From contig JAUNED010000021.1 of the NCBI GenBank assembly GCA_030525745.1, forward strand, positions 1-33,948: 33,948 nucleotides of DNA, in the 5' to 3' direction. The position numbers were made by a program, and so were the translations under genes. Every line of letters begins with the position of its first letter. The first letter of the stretch is position 1. The notes beneath the pieces are model-generated. The model saw only the letters and a program-made list of their open reading frames with translations. It ran no database searches and had not been told where the DNA came from. The DNA is from Lonepinella koalarum. GTDB lineage: Bacteria; Pseudomonadota; Gammaproteobacteria; Enterobacterales; Pasteurellaceae. Positions 1-7,173 of this stretch are shown here, one piece after another.

Positions 1-13
1 CATTTAAAAATAA

Positions 14-205
14 AAAAACCATTTAACAAAAATATTAAATTTTTTAAATGCGTTAAAAGATGAAAATGCGTTTTATCAAAAAGTGTACCAAGTATTAACC
101 GAGCCTGATCGTGTTAATAAAAAGGCTCAAAATGCAGTATTTACGGCTCTTTTTAGAGATACGGATTATGAGTATAGGGGTAAAATACCCCAAGCAAACT
201 CATAA
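14..205 (+). pseudogene. C-terminal fragment of an unrecognised protein
   Basis: An open frame of 63 codons runs from just after a stop at 11-13 to TAA at 203-205 and has no ATG, so it can only be the tail of a gene cut off upstream or a remnant. Its translation, with stretches such as NALKDENAFYQKVYQVLTEP, has the composition of real protein (charged and amphipathic, not low complexity). I do not recognise the family. The last dozen codons overlap the Rhs core remnant on the opposite strand, so the junction of two unrelated pieces of DNA probably lies near 170-200. Low confidence that it is functional. Confidence 0.3.
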
Positions 206-282
206 TTCGCCCAGATGATGTTGCTGTCATTGTCGGTCAGTTCTTGGGGTGTTCCCAAATGATTATTATGATAATAGTAGGG
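166..282 (-). pseudogene. Rhs core fragment (truncated)
   Basis: Read on the minus strand, this stretch encodes PYYYHNNHLGTPQELTD followed by NDSNIIWANYEFAWG, then ILPLYS and a stop. The pattern YxHxxHLGTPxELTDxxxxIxWxAxYxxWG is the signature of the conserved core at the C-terminal end of Rhs proteins, just before the variable toxin tip. A stop codon (285-283) precedes it in frame and another follows 6 codons after the WG, so nothing functional can be made from it alone. It lies directly downstream, on the same strand, of an immunity-type gene. Short core fragments of this kind typically mark orphan toxin/immunity cassettes beside rhs loci. The family call is firm; the reason it is here is inference. 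Confidence 0.8.
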
Positions 283-292
283 TTAGAGAAAT

Positions 293-314
293 AAAAAGGT
301 GCGTGATACGCACC
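293..314 (-). terminator. Rho-independent terminator after the SUKH gene
   Basis: On the minus strand a perfect 7-bp stem (GGTGCGT / ACGCACC, 3-base loop) is followed by TTTTTATTT. It sits about 50 bases past the stop of the immunity gene and before the Rhs core fragment, so it would end the immunity transcript. A degenerate second copy of the same motif lies at about 331-352. Confidence 0.6.
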
Positions 315-366
315 CCACGATACTAGTGGGTAAAAAGGTGTGTCGCATCTCACAATTAATACCACA

Positions 367-726
367 TTACTCGTCATCAATATAATCTTCTCGAATTTTT
401 TCCATAAAATCATATATATTAGTTCCCTTTGGTCTCATATTCAAAGAACCTAAAGATCCCAAACCTAACTCAAATATCATTTCATCGCTTTCTTTTCTGA
501 TATAAAAGCCTAAATCTCCATCTTGTGCAATCAAAAAAGCACTAGGGTCAAATTCCTGCACTTTGTAAGAATTGTTTATTTCCAGCAAATTACATAATGG
601 ATATAATGTTATTGATGTATCAGTTATTTCATAAACATTAGAACCCATACTTAATAAAAAATTACTATAAGTTTTTGGTAACTTAAAGTTTATTTTGTTT
701 TCAATTTCTGAAAGATAATCTATCAT
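367..726 (-). CDS. SUKH (SMI1/KNR4) family immunity-type protein
   Basis: This encodes 119 residues. The N-terminus (IENKINFKLPKTYSNFLLSMG) has the SMI1/KNR4 layout in which a short acidic helix leads into LPKxYxxFLLxxG. The centre has QDGDLGFYIRKESDEMIFEL and the C-terminus ends in an acidic helix. SUKH proteins are known mainly as immunity proteins against contact-dependent, T6SS- and Rhs-delivered toxins, acting in the cytoplasm. The start ATG is 3 bases after the stop of the upstream ORF, and its ribosome site (GAGG at 738-735) lies inside the last codons of that ORF, so the two are translationally coupled, as expected for toxin tip and immunity gene. A terminator follows. The family is fairly sure; the matching toxin is not identified, and a solitary housekeeping SUKH role is possible. 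Confidence 0.75.
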   Translation of the reverse strand: MIDYLSEIENKINFKLPKTYSNFLLSMGSNVYEITDTSITLYPLCNLLEINNSYKVQEFDPSAFLIAQDGDLGFYIRKESDEMIFELGLGSLGSLNMRPKGTNIYDFMEKIREDYIDDE

Positions 727-729
727 ATT

Positions 730-1251
730 TTACACCTCAAAATCATTGAATTTATATATCATAAAATAAGTTTCCAGAATTTTTTCTCTCAAACTATCAA
801 AGTATTTATAGGCATCCTTGTATGCCTTTTTTGCAACTTTGGGACTAACACCTGCTTTAATCATTTCTTTGTATCCAGTTTTGGGACGATTAACACGCAC
901 TTCACTGACATCTACAATGACAATGTCATCTTTGGTGGGGATTTGTGTGGCAATGGCAAAGCCTTGCTTACTAAGCACATTTTCAATCCAATGACTTTTA
1001 CGGATTAAGGTGCTTTCGTGTATGCCAAAATCAGCTGCTATCTGCTCATAGGTGCGATATTCTTTAAAATACTGTAAGGTTGCCATTAACAAATTGGGCA
1101 TACCGATTTTAAGTTTTCTACCACCTTTTTGGTGTACGGTAGCTTGTGCTTGCTCTAAACAAGCAAGCATTTGATGAAATTGTTCTTTTGAAATACCGAC
1201 AAGGCGTCTGAACTTTTCATCGGATAAGTGTGTAGAAGCTTCATAGTTCAT
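730..1251 (-). pseudogene. Chimeric ORF: truncated IS5-type transposase joined to an unknown tail
   Basis: Residues 1-124 match the N-terminal half of IS5-group transposases: a FRRLVGISKEQFHQML helix, a helix-turn-helix (YRTYEQIAADFGIHESTLIR) and the strand with the first catalytic Asp (VIVDVSEVRVNRPK). The family normally continues with the second Asp and a Glu over 130 more residues. Here it changes at about position 879 to an unrelated 49-residue tail (TGYKEMIKAGVSPKVAKKAY, then a second amphipathic helix). The ORF cannot make an active transposase. The tail ends 3 bases before the SUKH gene start and carries its ribosome site, so I infer it is the C-terminal remnant of the cognate toxin, fused in frame by IS insertion and deletion. 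I do not recognise the tail. Confidence 0.65.
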
Positions 1252-1290
1252 TGGGGTATTTTAGCATAGAATGGGTTTTGCAGGAGGTCT
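880..1290 (-). mobile_element. IS5-group insertion sequence remnant, one end preserved
   Basis: The end of the element is visible at 1273-1290, which reads AGACCTCCTGCAAAACCC on the minus strand. This resembles the AGACC...TGCAAAA inverted repeats of IS5-group elements of Neisseria and Pasteurellaceae. The transposase start codon lies about 22 bases inside it. The other end and the C-terminal catalytic half are missing, so the element is dead. The flank at 1291 onward returns to normal chromosome. The exact subgroup is a judgement from motif memory. Confidence 0.55.
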
Positions 1291-1303
1291 AATGATATTA
1301 CGG

Positions 1304-1331
1304 TTGAATTTTGGCAAAACTTTGCTAAAAT
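1304..1331 (+). promoter_or_regulatory. Candidate promoter of the glycine riboswitch / symporter transcript
   Basis: TTGAAT (1304-1309), 16 bases, then TAAAAT (1326-1331). A start near 1338 would include the whole first aptamer. A second TAAAAT at 1365-1370 would start too late to keep the closing stem (GTTCG at 1371-1376). The IS end is only 13 bases upstream of the -35. Confidence 0.4.
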
Positions 1332-1370
1332 TCACCGCACTTTTATTGTGATTAAATGACACAATAAAAT

Positions 1371-1604
1371 TGTTCGGATGAAGGTAGCTGGAGAGTGGGG
1401 AATTAACCTCACGCCGACGAGGTAAAATCTTTCAGGCGCAACGTTGTTGCAGGGACTGTTACCGGACGAACCCTTGGAGAGATCCAATGATTGGCACCAC
1501 ATTAATATTTCTGTGCTAATTAAAATGGACGCCGAAGGCGCAAAAGAGCGGTGAATTTTTTCACTGTTTTTCAAACGCTCAGGCAAAAGGACAGGGGCAG
1601 AGAG
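1371..1604 (+). promoter_or_regulatory. Tandem glycine riboswitch (two aptamers)
   Basis: Aptamer 1 runs from GTTCGG (about 1371) through GGAGAG (1390-1395), GCCGACGAGGTAAA (1413-1426), CTTTCAGGCGCAACG and GGGAC to the closing CGAAC near 1470. Aptamer 2 starts at CCCTTGGAGAG (1471), carries the near-consensus GCCGAAGGCGCAA (1531-1543), then ACGCTCAGGCAAAAGGACAG (1575-1594), and closes with GGGG. This is the tandem gcvT-type glycine aptamer pair, known upstream of glycine cleavage or Na+/alanine-glycine symporter genes. Here it precedes such a symporter. Six Ts follow at 1605-1610, but I see no strong terminator stem before them. Confidence 0.93.
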
Positions 1605-1660
1605 TTTTTTCGATCTGACGCAACGCTTGTTGTGTACTTTTCTATTTGTATCGAGCACCT

Positions 1661-1690
1661 CTTTTGCCTCGTATTTTGTATTTACGAGGA
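1661..1690 (+). promoter_or_regulatory. Expression platform: hairpin that hides the symporter ribosome site
   Basis: CCTCGTA (1667-1673) pairs perfectly with TACGAGG (1683-1689), which contains the Shine-Dalgarno of the symporter gene. The overlapping segment CTTTTGCCT (1661-1669) is perfectly complementary to AGGCAAAAG (1581-1589), a conserved strand of the second glycine aptamer. The two helices share CCT at 1667-1669 and so exclude each other. When glycine locks the aptamer, the ribosome site would be hidden. The pairing is seen in the sequence; the switching direction is inferred. Confidence 0.6.
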
Positions 1691-1697
1691 ATTCACA

Positions 1698-3059
1698 ATG
1701 TCTTTCACGGCAATTTTATCATCAATTAATGATTTTATTTGGGGACCACCACTCCTAATTTTACTCTCTGGCACAGGGCTATATTTAACCTTGCGATTAG
1801 GTTTTCTACAAATTATCCATCTACCTAGAGCATTAAGCTATTTATTCAAAAAAGAAAGAGGCAATAACCAAAAAGGCGATGTATCTGCATTTGCTGCTCT
1901 TTGTACCGCACTTTCTGCGACTATCGGTACAGGAAATATCGTAGGCGTAGCCACCGCTATTCAAGCTGGCGGGCCGGGTGCGATGTTTTGGATGTGGTTA
2001 ATCGCCTTGTTTGGTATGGCAACTAAATATGCTGAATGTTTGCTCGCAGTTAAGTATCGTGTGAGGGATAAACACGGCTTTATGGCAGGTGGCCCAATGT
2101 ATTACATTGAGAGAGGTCTGGGCTTGAAATGGCTGGCAAAATTATTTGCCTTTTTTGGCATATTAGTCGCCTTTTTCGGGGTAGGTACATTTCCACAAAT
2201 CAATGCCATTACCAGTGCAATGCAAGATAGCTTTAATGTCCCAATTGAAATTTCGGCTGCAATTATTACCCTTTTAGTGGGATTAATTATTCTCGGTGGT
2301 GTAAAACGCATTGCGGTAGTTTCTTCCTATATTGTTCCTTTTATGGCAATTTTATATGTGGCTGCTTCAGTGGTGATTTTATGTTTGAATGCTGACAAGG
2401 TTCCAGCGGCAATCCAATTAATTGTTCAGAGTGCGTTTAATCCACAAGCTGCTTTAGGCGGTGCATTAGGTATTACAGTGATGAAAGCCATTCAATCCGG
2501 GGTGGCAAGAGGGATTTTCTCCAACGAATCCGGCTTAGGATCTGCGCCGATTGCTGCTGCCGCTGCACAAACCAAAGAACCTGTGCGTCAAGGTTTAATT
2601 TCAATGACTGGCACATTCTTAGATACCATTATTGTTTGTTCAATGACAGGCTTAGTATTAGTTATCACTGGTATTTGGCAATCGGGATTAAGTGGCGCAA
2701 CCATGACCAATGCCGCCTTTTCACAAGGAATGGGTTCAAGTATTGGGGCAACTATTGTTACTATTGGGTTGCTGTTCTTTGCTTTCACCACTATTTTAGG
2801 CTGGTGTTATTACGGTGAACGTTGCTTTGTATATTTATTCGACATTCGTGGCATTAAAATCTATCGTTTGATTTTTATTATTTTGATTGCGTTTGGTGCT
2901 TTCATTAAATTAGATACGATCTGGATTTTGGCCGATATTTTCAATGGATTAATGGCATTTCCAAACTTAATTGCACTTATCGGTTTAAGAAAAGTCATTA
3001 TTGAAGAAACTAAAAGCTATTTTTACCGGTTAAAATCAGGTCAGCTTGAAAACGCCTGA
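1698..3059 (+). CDS. alsT: Sodium:alanine/glycine symporter (AGCS family)
   Basis: A 453-residue polytopic inner-membrane protein that imports alanine or glycine with Na+. The N-terminus (FIWGPPLLILLSGTGLYLTL) and the block with ALCTALSATIGTGNIVGVATA plus GGPGAMFWMWLIALFGMATKY are the hallmark of the AlsT/DagA/AgcS family. About ten hydrophobic segments follow, including GVARGIFSNESGLGSAPIAAA. A longer frame opens upstream but runs through the riboswitch. The start at 1698 is chosen because AGGA (1687-1690) lies 7 bases before it and the family N-terminus begins here. Control by the glycine riboswitch points to glycine as a substrate. Alternative names are dagA and agcS. It is the first gene of core chromosome after the decayed left edge. 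Confidence 0.93.
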   Translation: MSFTAILSSINDFIWGPPLLILLSGTGLYLTLRLGFLQIIHLPRALSYLFKKERGNNQKGDVSAFAALCTALSATIGTGNIVGVATAIQAGGPGAMFWMWLIALFGMATKYAECLLAVKYRVRDKHGFMAGGPMYYIERGLGLKWLAKLFAFFGILVAFFGVGTFPQINAITSAMQDSFNVPIEISAAIITLLVGLIILGGVKRIAVVSSYIVPFMAILYVAASVVILCLNADKVPAAIQLIVQSAFNPQAALGGALGITVMKAIQSGVARGIFSNESGLGSAPIAAAAAQTKEPVRQGLISMTGTFLDTIIVCSMTGLVLVITGIWQSGLSGATMTNAAFSQGMGSSIGATIVTIGLLFFAFTTILGWCYYGERCFVYLFDIRGIKIYRLIFIILIAFGAFIKLDTIWILADIFNGLMAFPNLIALIGLRKVIIEETKSYFYRLKSGQLENA

Positions 3060-3067
3060 TTTTTATA

Positions 3068-3113
3068 GAGGGTGTTGAATAAAATCCATAAAACGAGTAT
3101 TATTCACGCCCTC
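3068..3113. repeat. Imperfect inverted repeat after the symporter gene
   Basis: GAGGG...GAATAA at 3068-3082 faces TTATTC...CCCTC ending at 3113, with mismatches in the middle. It could end or slow the symporter transcript, but no T run follows, so it is not called a terminator. Confidence 0.35.
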
Positions 3114-3119
3114 AATTAA

Positions 3120-3151
3120 CTGGGTTCCCTCACCCCATATTTTCAAAAAGG
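3120..3151 (+). promoter_or_regulatory. PreQ1 class I riboswitch
   Basis: The compact layout CTGGGTTCCCTCACCCCA followed by a short AT linker and AAAAAGG matches the preQ1-I aptamer. P1 pairs TGGG (3121-3124) with CCCA (3134-3137). The loop CCT (3128-3130) can pair with AGG (3149-3151), forming the H-type pseudoknot with the A-rich tail. AAGG is also the ribosome site of the next gene, 6 bases before its ATG, so ligand binding should directly block translation. The gene it controls, a queuosine-precursor transporter, fits the ligand. Confidence 0.85.
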
Positions 3152-3157
3152 TACAAT

Positions 3158-3850
3158 ATGAAACAACCTATCTCTGCGATCTTCAGTGATCGCCAAACAC
3201 ACCATTCTCTGATTATTCTGAGTTTTTTCCATATTTTTATTATCACAGCAAGTAATTATTTGGTTCAAATTCCCTTTGAAGTGACAGTTCCACTAACGGA
3301 TTTCACCTTTCACAGCACTTGGGGAGCATTAACATTTCCATTCATTTTTCTTGCAACAGACTTAACTGTACGAATTTTCGGGGCCAAAGAAGCTCGTTGG
3401 ATCATTTTTATTGTGATGATTCCTGCATTAATTATCAGTTATATTGTTTCTGTCTTATTCTCCGAAGCAAGTTATCAAGGTATAACTGCACTTGGCGAAT
3501 TTAATATGTTTGTCTTCCGTATTGCTTTCGCCAGTTTTGCCGCTTATGTATTCGGTCAATTACTTGATGTTTATGTATTTAACCGTTTACGTCAATTAAA
3601 GACTTGGTGGATTGCTCCTTCAAGCTCAATGGTGTTTGGTTCAATGGCAGATACTTTCTTATTTTTCTCTATCGCTTTCTATGCCAGTTCAGATGCTTTT
3701 ATGGCAGAAAATTGGGTGCAGCTCGGTGTTGTGGATTACTTATCTAAATTATTCATCGGCATTCTATTATTTGTACCTGCTTACGGTGTGATTTTAAATC
3801 TGATTTTACGCAAACTGGTTGCGATAACAAGCAAGATTCAAACGGTGTAA
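3158..3850 (+). CDS. yhhQ: Queuosine precursor transporter
   Basis: A 230-residue inner-membrane protein of the YhhQ/COG1738 family, which imports queuosine precursors (preQ0/preQ1) for tRNA modification. About six membrane segments are visible, beginning at residues 17-36. Family signatures include FPFIFLATDLTVRIFGAKEAR near residue 65 and the segment around PSSSMVFGSMADTFLFFSIAF, where polar residues lie in the membrane. The start is fixed by AAGG six bases upstream, which is the tail of a preQ1 riboswitch. The gene stands alone, with about 70 bases to rbsK, which has its own ribosome site. Identification is strong. Confidence 0.93.
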   Translation: MKQPISAIFSDRQTHHSLIILSFFHIFIITASNYLVQIPFEVTVPLTDFTFHSTWGALTFPFIFLATDLTVRIFGAKEARWIIFIVMIPALIISYIVSVLFSEASYQGITALGEFNMFVFRIAFASFAAYVFGQLLDVYVFNRLRQLKTWWIAPSSSMVFGSMADTFLFFSIAFYASSDAFMAENWVQLGVVDYLSKLFIGILLFVPAYGVILNLILRKLVAITSKIQTV

Positions 3851-3918
3851 TTTAGACAATAGGAAAGTTCCTGATAGTCATACAGATATCGGGAATATAT
3901 ACCTTTTTCGGAGGTGTG

Positions 3919-4851
3919 ATGAAACAACTTGCCATTCTCGGTAGTATTAATGCAGATCATGTGATTTCCGTACCGCACTTTGCTAAGCCCGGTGAAACAT
4001 TAACGGGTTCAAATTACCATATTGCTTACGGTGGCAAAGGCGCAAATCAGGCAGTCGCTGCAGCAAGGCTATGTGATAAAAATACTACTCAAGTGCATTT
4101 TATCGCCTGTGTTGGTGATGATAGTATCGGCCAGCAAATGAAAAATAGTTTTTCCAAAGACGGGATTAATGTAGAAGCGGTTAGCTGTGTACAGGGTGAA
4201 AATACCGGTATTGCATTGATTCAAGTAGCGGAAAACGGTGAAAACAGCATTGTAATTTCTGCAGGTGCAAATGCTTGTCTCAATGAAGCCAAGGTGGCTG
4301 AATTTTCCAATAAAATTGTGGAAGCGGATTATTTACTGATGCAATTGGAAACACCACTTTCTACAGTTATTACCGCAGCCAAATTAGCCAAAGAGAATCA
4401 AACCAAGGTGGTCTTAAATCCTGCACCGGCAAAAGTGTTGTCTGATGAATTATTTGGATTGATAGATATTATTACACCAAATGAAACGGAAACCGAGATT
4501 TTGACCGGCGTAACCGTCATGGATGAAGAAAGTGCGGTTAAAGCTGCGACAGTTTTTCATGACAAAGGCATTGAGCAGGTACTCATTACTTTAGGCTCAA
4601 AAGGGGTTTATGTCAGCCAAAAGGGACAAGGTGAAATGATAGCAGGTTTCCAAGTCAATGCGGTAGATACGACTGCGGCCGGGGATACCTTTAATGGTGC
4701 ATTTTTAACCGCACTTTTAGAAGGGAAAAATATTCATCAAGCGGTTTTATTTGCTCAAGCTGCCGCAGCAATTTGCGTCACAAGGGCGGGCGCTCAGCCC
4801 TCTATTCCACAACGTGAGGAAGTCATGAATTTTTTAGTATCACAAGGTTAA
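3919..4851 (+). CDS. rbsK: Ribokinase (PfkB family)
   Basis: 310 residues, close to the 309 of E. coli RbsK. It phosphorylates D-ribose to ribose-5-phosphate in the cytoplasm. The N-terminal substrate region has SINADHVISVPHFAKPGET and GGKGANQAVAAARL. The ATP-site signature DTTAAGDTFNGAFLTALLE, with the catalytic Asp in AAGD, lies near residue 255. A GTG three bases earlier is in frame, but GGAGG (3910-3914) sits better for the ATG at 3919. The usual rbsDACB transport genes are not beside it, so this is either a solitary ribokinase or one acting on ribose from nucleoside breakdown. Two uptake signals lie inside the gene (4530, 4708). Confidence 0.9.
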   Translation: MKQLAILGSINADHVISVPHFAKPGETLTGSNYHIAYGGKGANQAVAAARLCDKNTTQVHFIACVGDDSIGQQMKNSFSKDGINVEAVSCVQGENTGIALIQVAENGENSIVISAGANACLNEAKVAEFSNKIVEADYLLMQLETPLSTVITAAKLAKENQTKVVLNPAPAKVLSDELFGLIDIITPNETETEILTGVTVMDEESAVKAATVFHDKGIEQVLITLGSKGVYVSQKGQGEMIAGFQVNAVDTTAAGDTFNGAFLTALLEGKNIHQAVLFAQAAAAICVTRAGAQPSIPQREEVMNFLVSQG

Positions 4852-4904
4852 GGGCGATTGATAGCCTAACTGAATTCTCTCTTGCTCATAGAGTCAAAAT
4901 CATC

Positions 4905-4930
4905 GCTAAAAATTACCGCACTTTTTTAGC
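4905..4930. terminator. Hairpin between the convergent rbsK and cpxA genes
   Basis: GCTAAAAA (4905-4912) pairs with TTTTTAGC (4923-4930), with an uptake signal (4915-4923) in the loop. The AT-rich stem with T runs on both sides fits a bidirectional terminator between convergent genes. Confidence 0.5.
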
Positions 4931-4961
4931 ATACCTTGGGTTACCCTTATATAAAATCGTG

Positions 4962-6386
4962 TCATTTTTCAAAATGAAGCGGTATTTGTGTCGCTGTTTG
5001 GTTAAGTGGTAGTTGAATTACCACTTTCAAACCACCCAATTCACTTTTTTCTGCCCAAACTTTACCACGATGTTGTTGAATAATATTGCTGACAATGGCT
5101 AAACCTAAGCCTACACCTCCGGTTGTACGAGTGCGTGCCGTATCAACACGATAAAAGGGTTTAAAAATATTTTCGTATTGATCACTTGGCACACCGTCCC
5201 CGTCATCTTCCACACAAACGATCAAACAATGATTTCCTTCCAAGGAGAATGTGGCTTGAATTTGGCTATGAGTATATTTTAAGGCATTACGCAAAATATT
5301 TTCCAATGCACTGGAGAACTCGGCGTAATTAGCCGTCACATAATATAATTCAGGGTATTCAATATTTTCTCTACACGAAAAGGTAATATTCATCTGTTCG
5401 GCTTCAAATAATGTATCTTCAATGACATTGAGCCAAAGCTGATTTAATGGTATAATTTCCATTTCCATTTCCATTTCCACTAACATTGCTTTTCTCTTAG
5501 AAAAACGTAAGAGGTCATTAATCATTTTTTCTAATCGTTCGGCTTCGGTAACGATACGTTTTAACTCCGGACTTTCTCCGTCTCGTCGACGAATTAATGC
5601 GGTTGCCAGTTGCAAACGAGTTAAAGGCGTTCTTAATTCATGTGAGATGGACGAAAACAGCATTTGCCGTGTGTTAATTAAATCATCAATAGCCTGTAGC
5701 ATTTGGTTGAAACTTTTTCCTACTTGGCGTAGTTCTAAAACTCCTTTGGTTTCTAGTTCTTTATTGATGGTAAAACGTCCTTCTTTTACACGATTTGCGG
5801 CTTCCTGCAAACGCTTAATCGGGCGACTCAAACTCCAGACAAGCCACCATAACAAAGGTGAACTGATAAGCATGATTAAGACAATAATAATGAAAGGGTG
5901 ATCAAATAAATAGTTAGCAAATTCCCGTTGAGGATCGACATATTTGATGAAATAAAGCTGATAAGAATGATTGTGCTGGCTTTGAAAATGTACAGTAAAA
6001 GGTCCGGCTAATTCAAGATTATAAAATAACTTAGTAAGTGGGCGTGTTGAATCTTTTGACATTTCTACAAAAGAATTGACTGCACTTTTTTCGCTTTCTT
6101 TTGCACCAATAAGTTGATTGTTTTTTTCATCAAAAAGTATCGGACGAATACCTTGACCTTTTTCTAAAATCACTTGTTCGGGCATCACTAATAAACGATC
6201 AATTTGATTTGTTCTGATAGCCGAAACCAACTCCATTTGATAGGTTTGGAGTTCATCATTCTTTAATTCGCTAAATTGGCGTGCATCTAAACGTGGAATA
6301 AATAATGCCAAGGCTAATAATAAACTGAACAATAGCCAAAACAGTGAAAAAATACGAAAATGTAAGGAAGTAAATAAGGCTCGCAT
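4962..6386 (-). CDS. cpxA: Envelope-stress sensor histidine kinase CpxA
   Basis: 474 residues. The protein has a membrane segment at about 13-30, a periplasmic sensor at 31-164, a second membrane segment at 165-184, then HAMP (185-237). The phospho-accepting H249 lies in SSISHELRTPLTRLQLA. The ATPase domain carries the N box ALENILRNALKYT (360-372), the D box EDDGDGVP (393-400) and the G box TTGGVGLGLAIV (421-432). It senses misfolded envelope proteins and phosphorylates CpxR. It starts 10 bases after the cpxR stop, so the pair is one operon. A four-copy 6-bp repeat encodes EMEMEME at about 304-310, between the dimerisation and ATPase domains. No cpxP is visible next to it. Confidence 0.92.
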   Translation of the reverse strand: MRALFTSLHFRIFSLFWLLFSLLLALALFIPRLDARQFSELKNDELQTYQMELVSAIRTNQIDRLLVMPEQVILEKGQGIRPILFDEKNNQLIGAKESEKSAVNSFVEMSKDSTRPLTKLFYNLELAGPFTVHFQSQHNHSYQLYFIKYVDPQREFANYLFDHPFIIIVLIMLISSPLLWWLVWSLSRPIKRLQEAANRVKEGRFTINKELETKGVLELRQVGKSFNQMLQAIDDLINTRQMLFSSISHELRTPLTRLQLATALIRRRDGESPELKRIVTEAERLEKMINDLLRFSKRKAMLVEMEMEMEIIPLNQLWLNVIEDTLFEAEQMNITFSCRENIEYPELYYVTANYAEFSSALENILRNALKYTHSQIQATFSLEGNHCLIVCVEDDGDGVPSDQYENIFKPFYRVDTARTRTTGGVGLGLAIVSNIIQQHRGKVWAEKSELGGLKVVIQLPLNQTATQIPLHFEK

Positions 6387-6396
6387 TGCTTAACCA

Positions 6397-7134
6397 TTAA
6401 TCCAGTTGATGTTTATCAAGCACAAGTAAATAACCGCGACCTCGTAATGTTCTAAACCAAGGTAGATTATTTTCTCGAGGCGGTAATTTCTTGCGTAAGT
6501 TAGACATATGCACATCAATGGCTCGGTCATAAGGTAAAATGCGTTTACCTAAAGCTTCAATACTGAGTAATTCACGAGAAATCACCACACCGGGGTTACG
6601 TACCAAAATTTCCAGTAACGCAAATTCACTGACGGTTAAATCCAAACTGGTTCCCTGATATAACGCTTGTTGCCCACCTAAATTTAATACTATGCCTTCA
6701 AAGGATAAACATTTACTTTCGGTAAGGTCATTAGTTTGGTGTGTGTGACTGGTTTCTTTTAATTGTGGTTTAGATAATGAAGTACGGCGTAAAATAGCCT
6801 TGATTCGTGCGATAAGTTCACGATCATTAAATGGTTTAGCCAAATAATCATCTGCACCAAGTTCTAATCCAACCACACGATCAGTATCTGAACCTCGTGC
6901 TGTCAGCATTAAAACCGGTGTCATAAATTTTTGCCGGATTTGTTTTAAGGTTTCAATGCCGTCCATGACCGGCATCATAATATCAAGCAAAACTAAATCG
7001 TAACTTATGTCCAATTTATTCAACGCCTGTTGTCCGTTACTGGCTGTTTCAATAGTAAAGCCTTCTAAGGCCAATAATTCAGCGAGTAACTCAACCAGTT
7101 CTAAATCATCATCAACCAATAATAATTTTGCCAT
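6397..7134 (-). CDS. cpxR: Response regulator CpxR (OmpR/PhoB family)
   Basis: 245 residues. The receiver domain has acidic VDDD (7-10), phospho-acceptor D51 (DLVLLDIMMP), T77 and K99 (AKPFND). The C-terminal winged helix carries DLTVSEFALLEILVRNPG and RAIDVHMSNLRKKL, ending RTLRGRGYLLV. The receiver sequence is very close to E. coli CpxR. A TTG 12 bases upstream would add four residues, but the ATG at 7134 has GGGGA 6 to 7 bases before it and matches the family start. CpxR would activate envelope protease, chaperone and wall genes. It is divergent from upp across a 172-base gap. Confidence 0.95.
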   Translation of the reverse strand: MAKLLLVDDDLELVELLAELLALEGFTIETASNGQQALNKLDISYDLVLLDIMMPVMDGIETLKQIRQKFMTPVLMLTARGSDTDRVVGLELGADDYLAKPFNDRELIARIKAILRRTSLSKPQLKETSHTHQTNDLTESKCLSFEGIVLNLGGQQALYQGTSLDLTVSEFALLEILVRNPGVVISRELLSIEALGKRILPYDRAIDVHMSNLRKKLPPRENNLPWFRTLRGRGYLLVLDKHQLD

Positions 7135-7173
7135 TATTTTCCCCAATTACGATATGAACGATAAGTAAACATT

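Noticed and set aside
177-191. GGGG...CCCC inverted repeat as a terminator
   Set aside because: Stem of four pairs and no T run; it lies across a junction of two remnants and is probably chance.
1332-1658. 108-codon minus-strand ORF
   Set aside because: It is the reverse strand of the glycine riboswitch and the symporter leader; no ribosome site and the RNA explains the sequence.
1551-1697. 49-codon N-terminal extension of the symporter
   Set aside because: It would translate through the second aptamer; the family N-terminus and the ribosome site both point to 1698.
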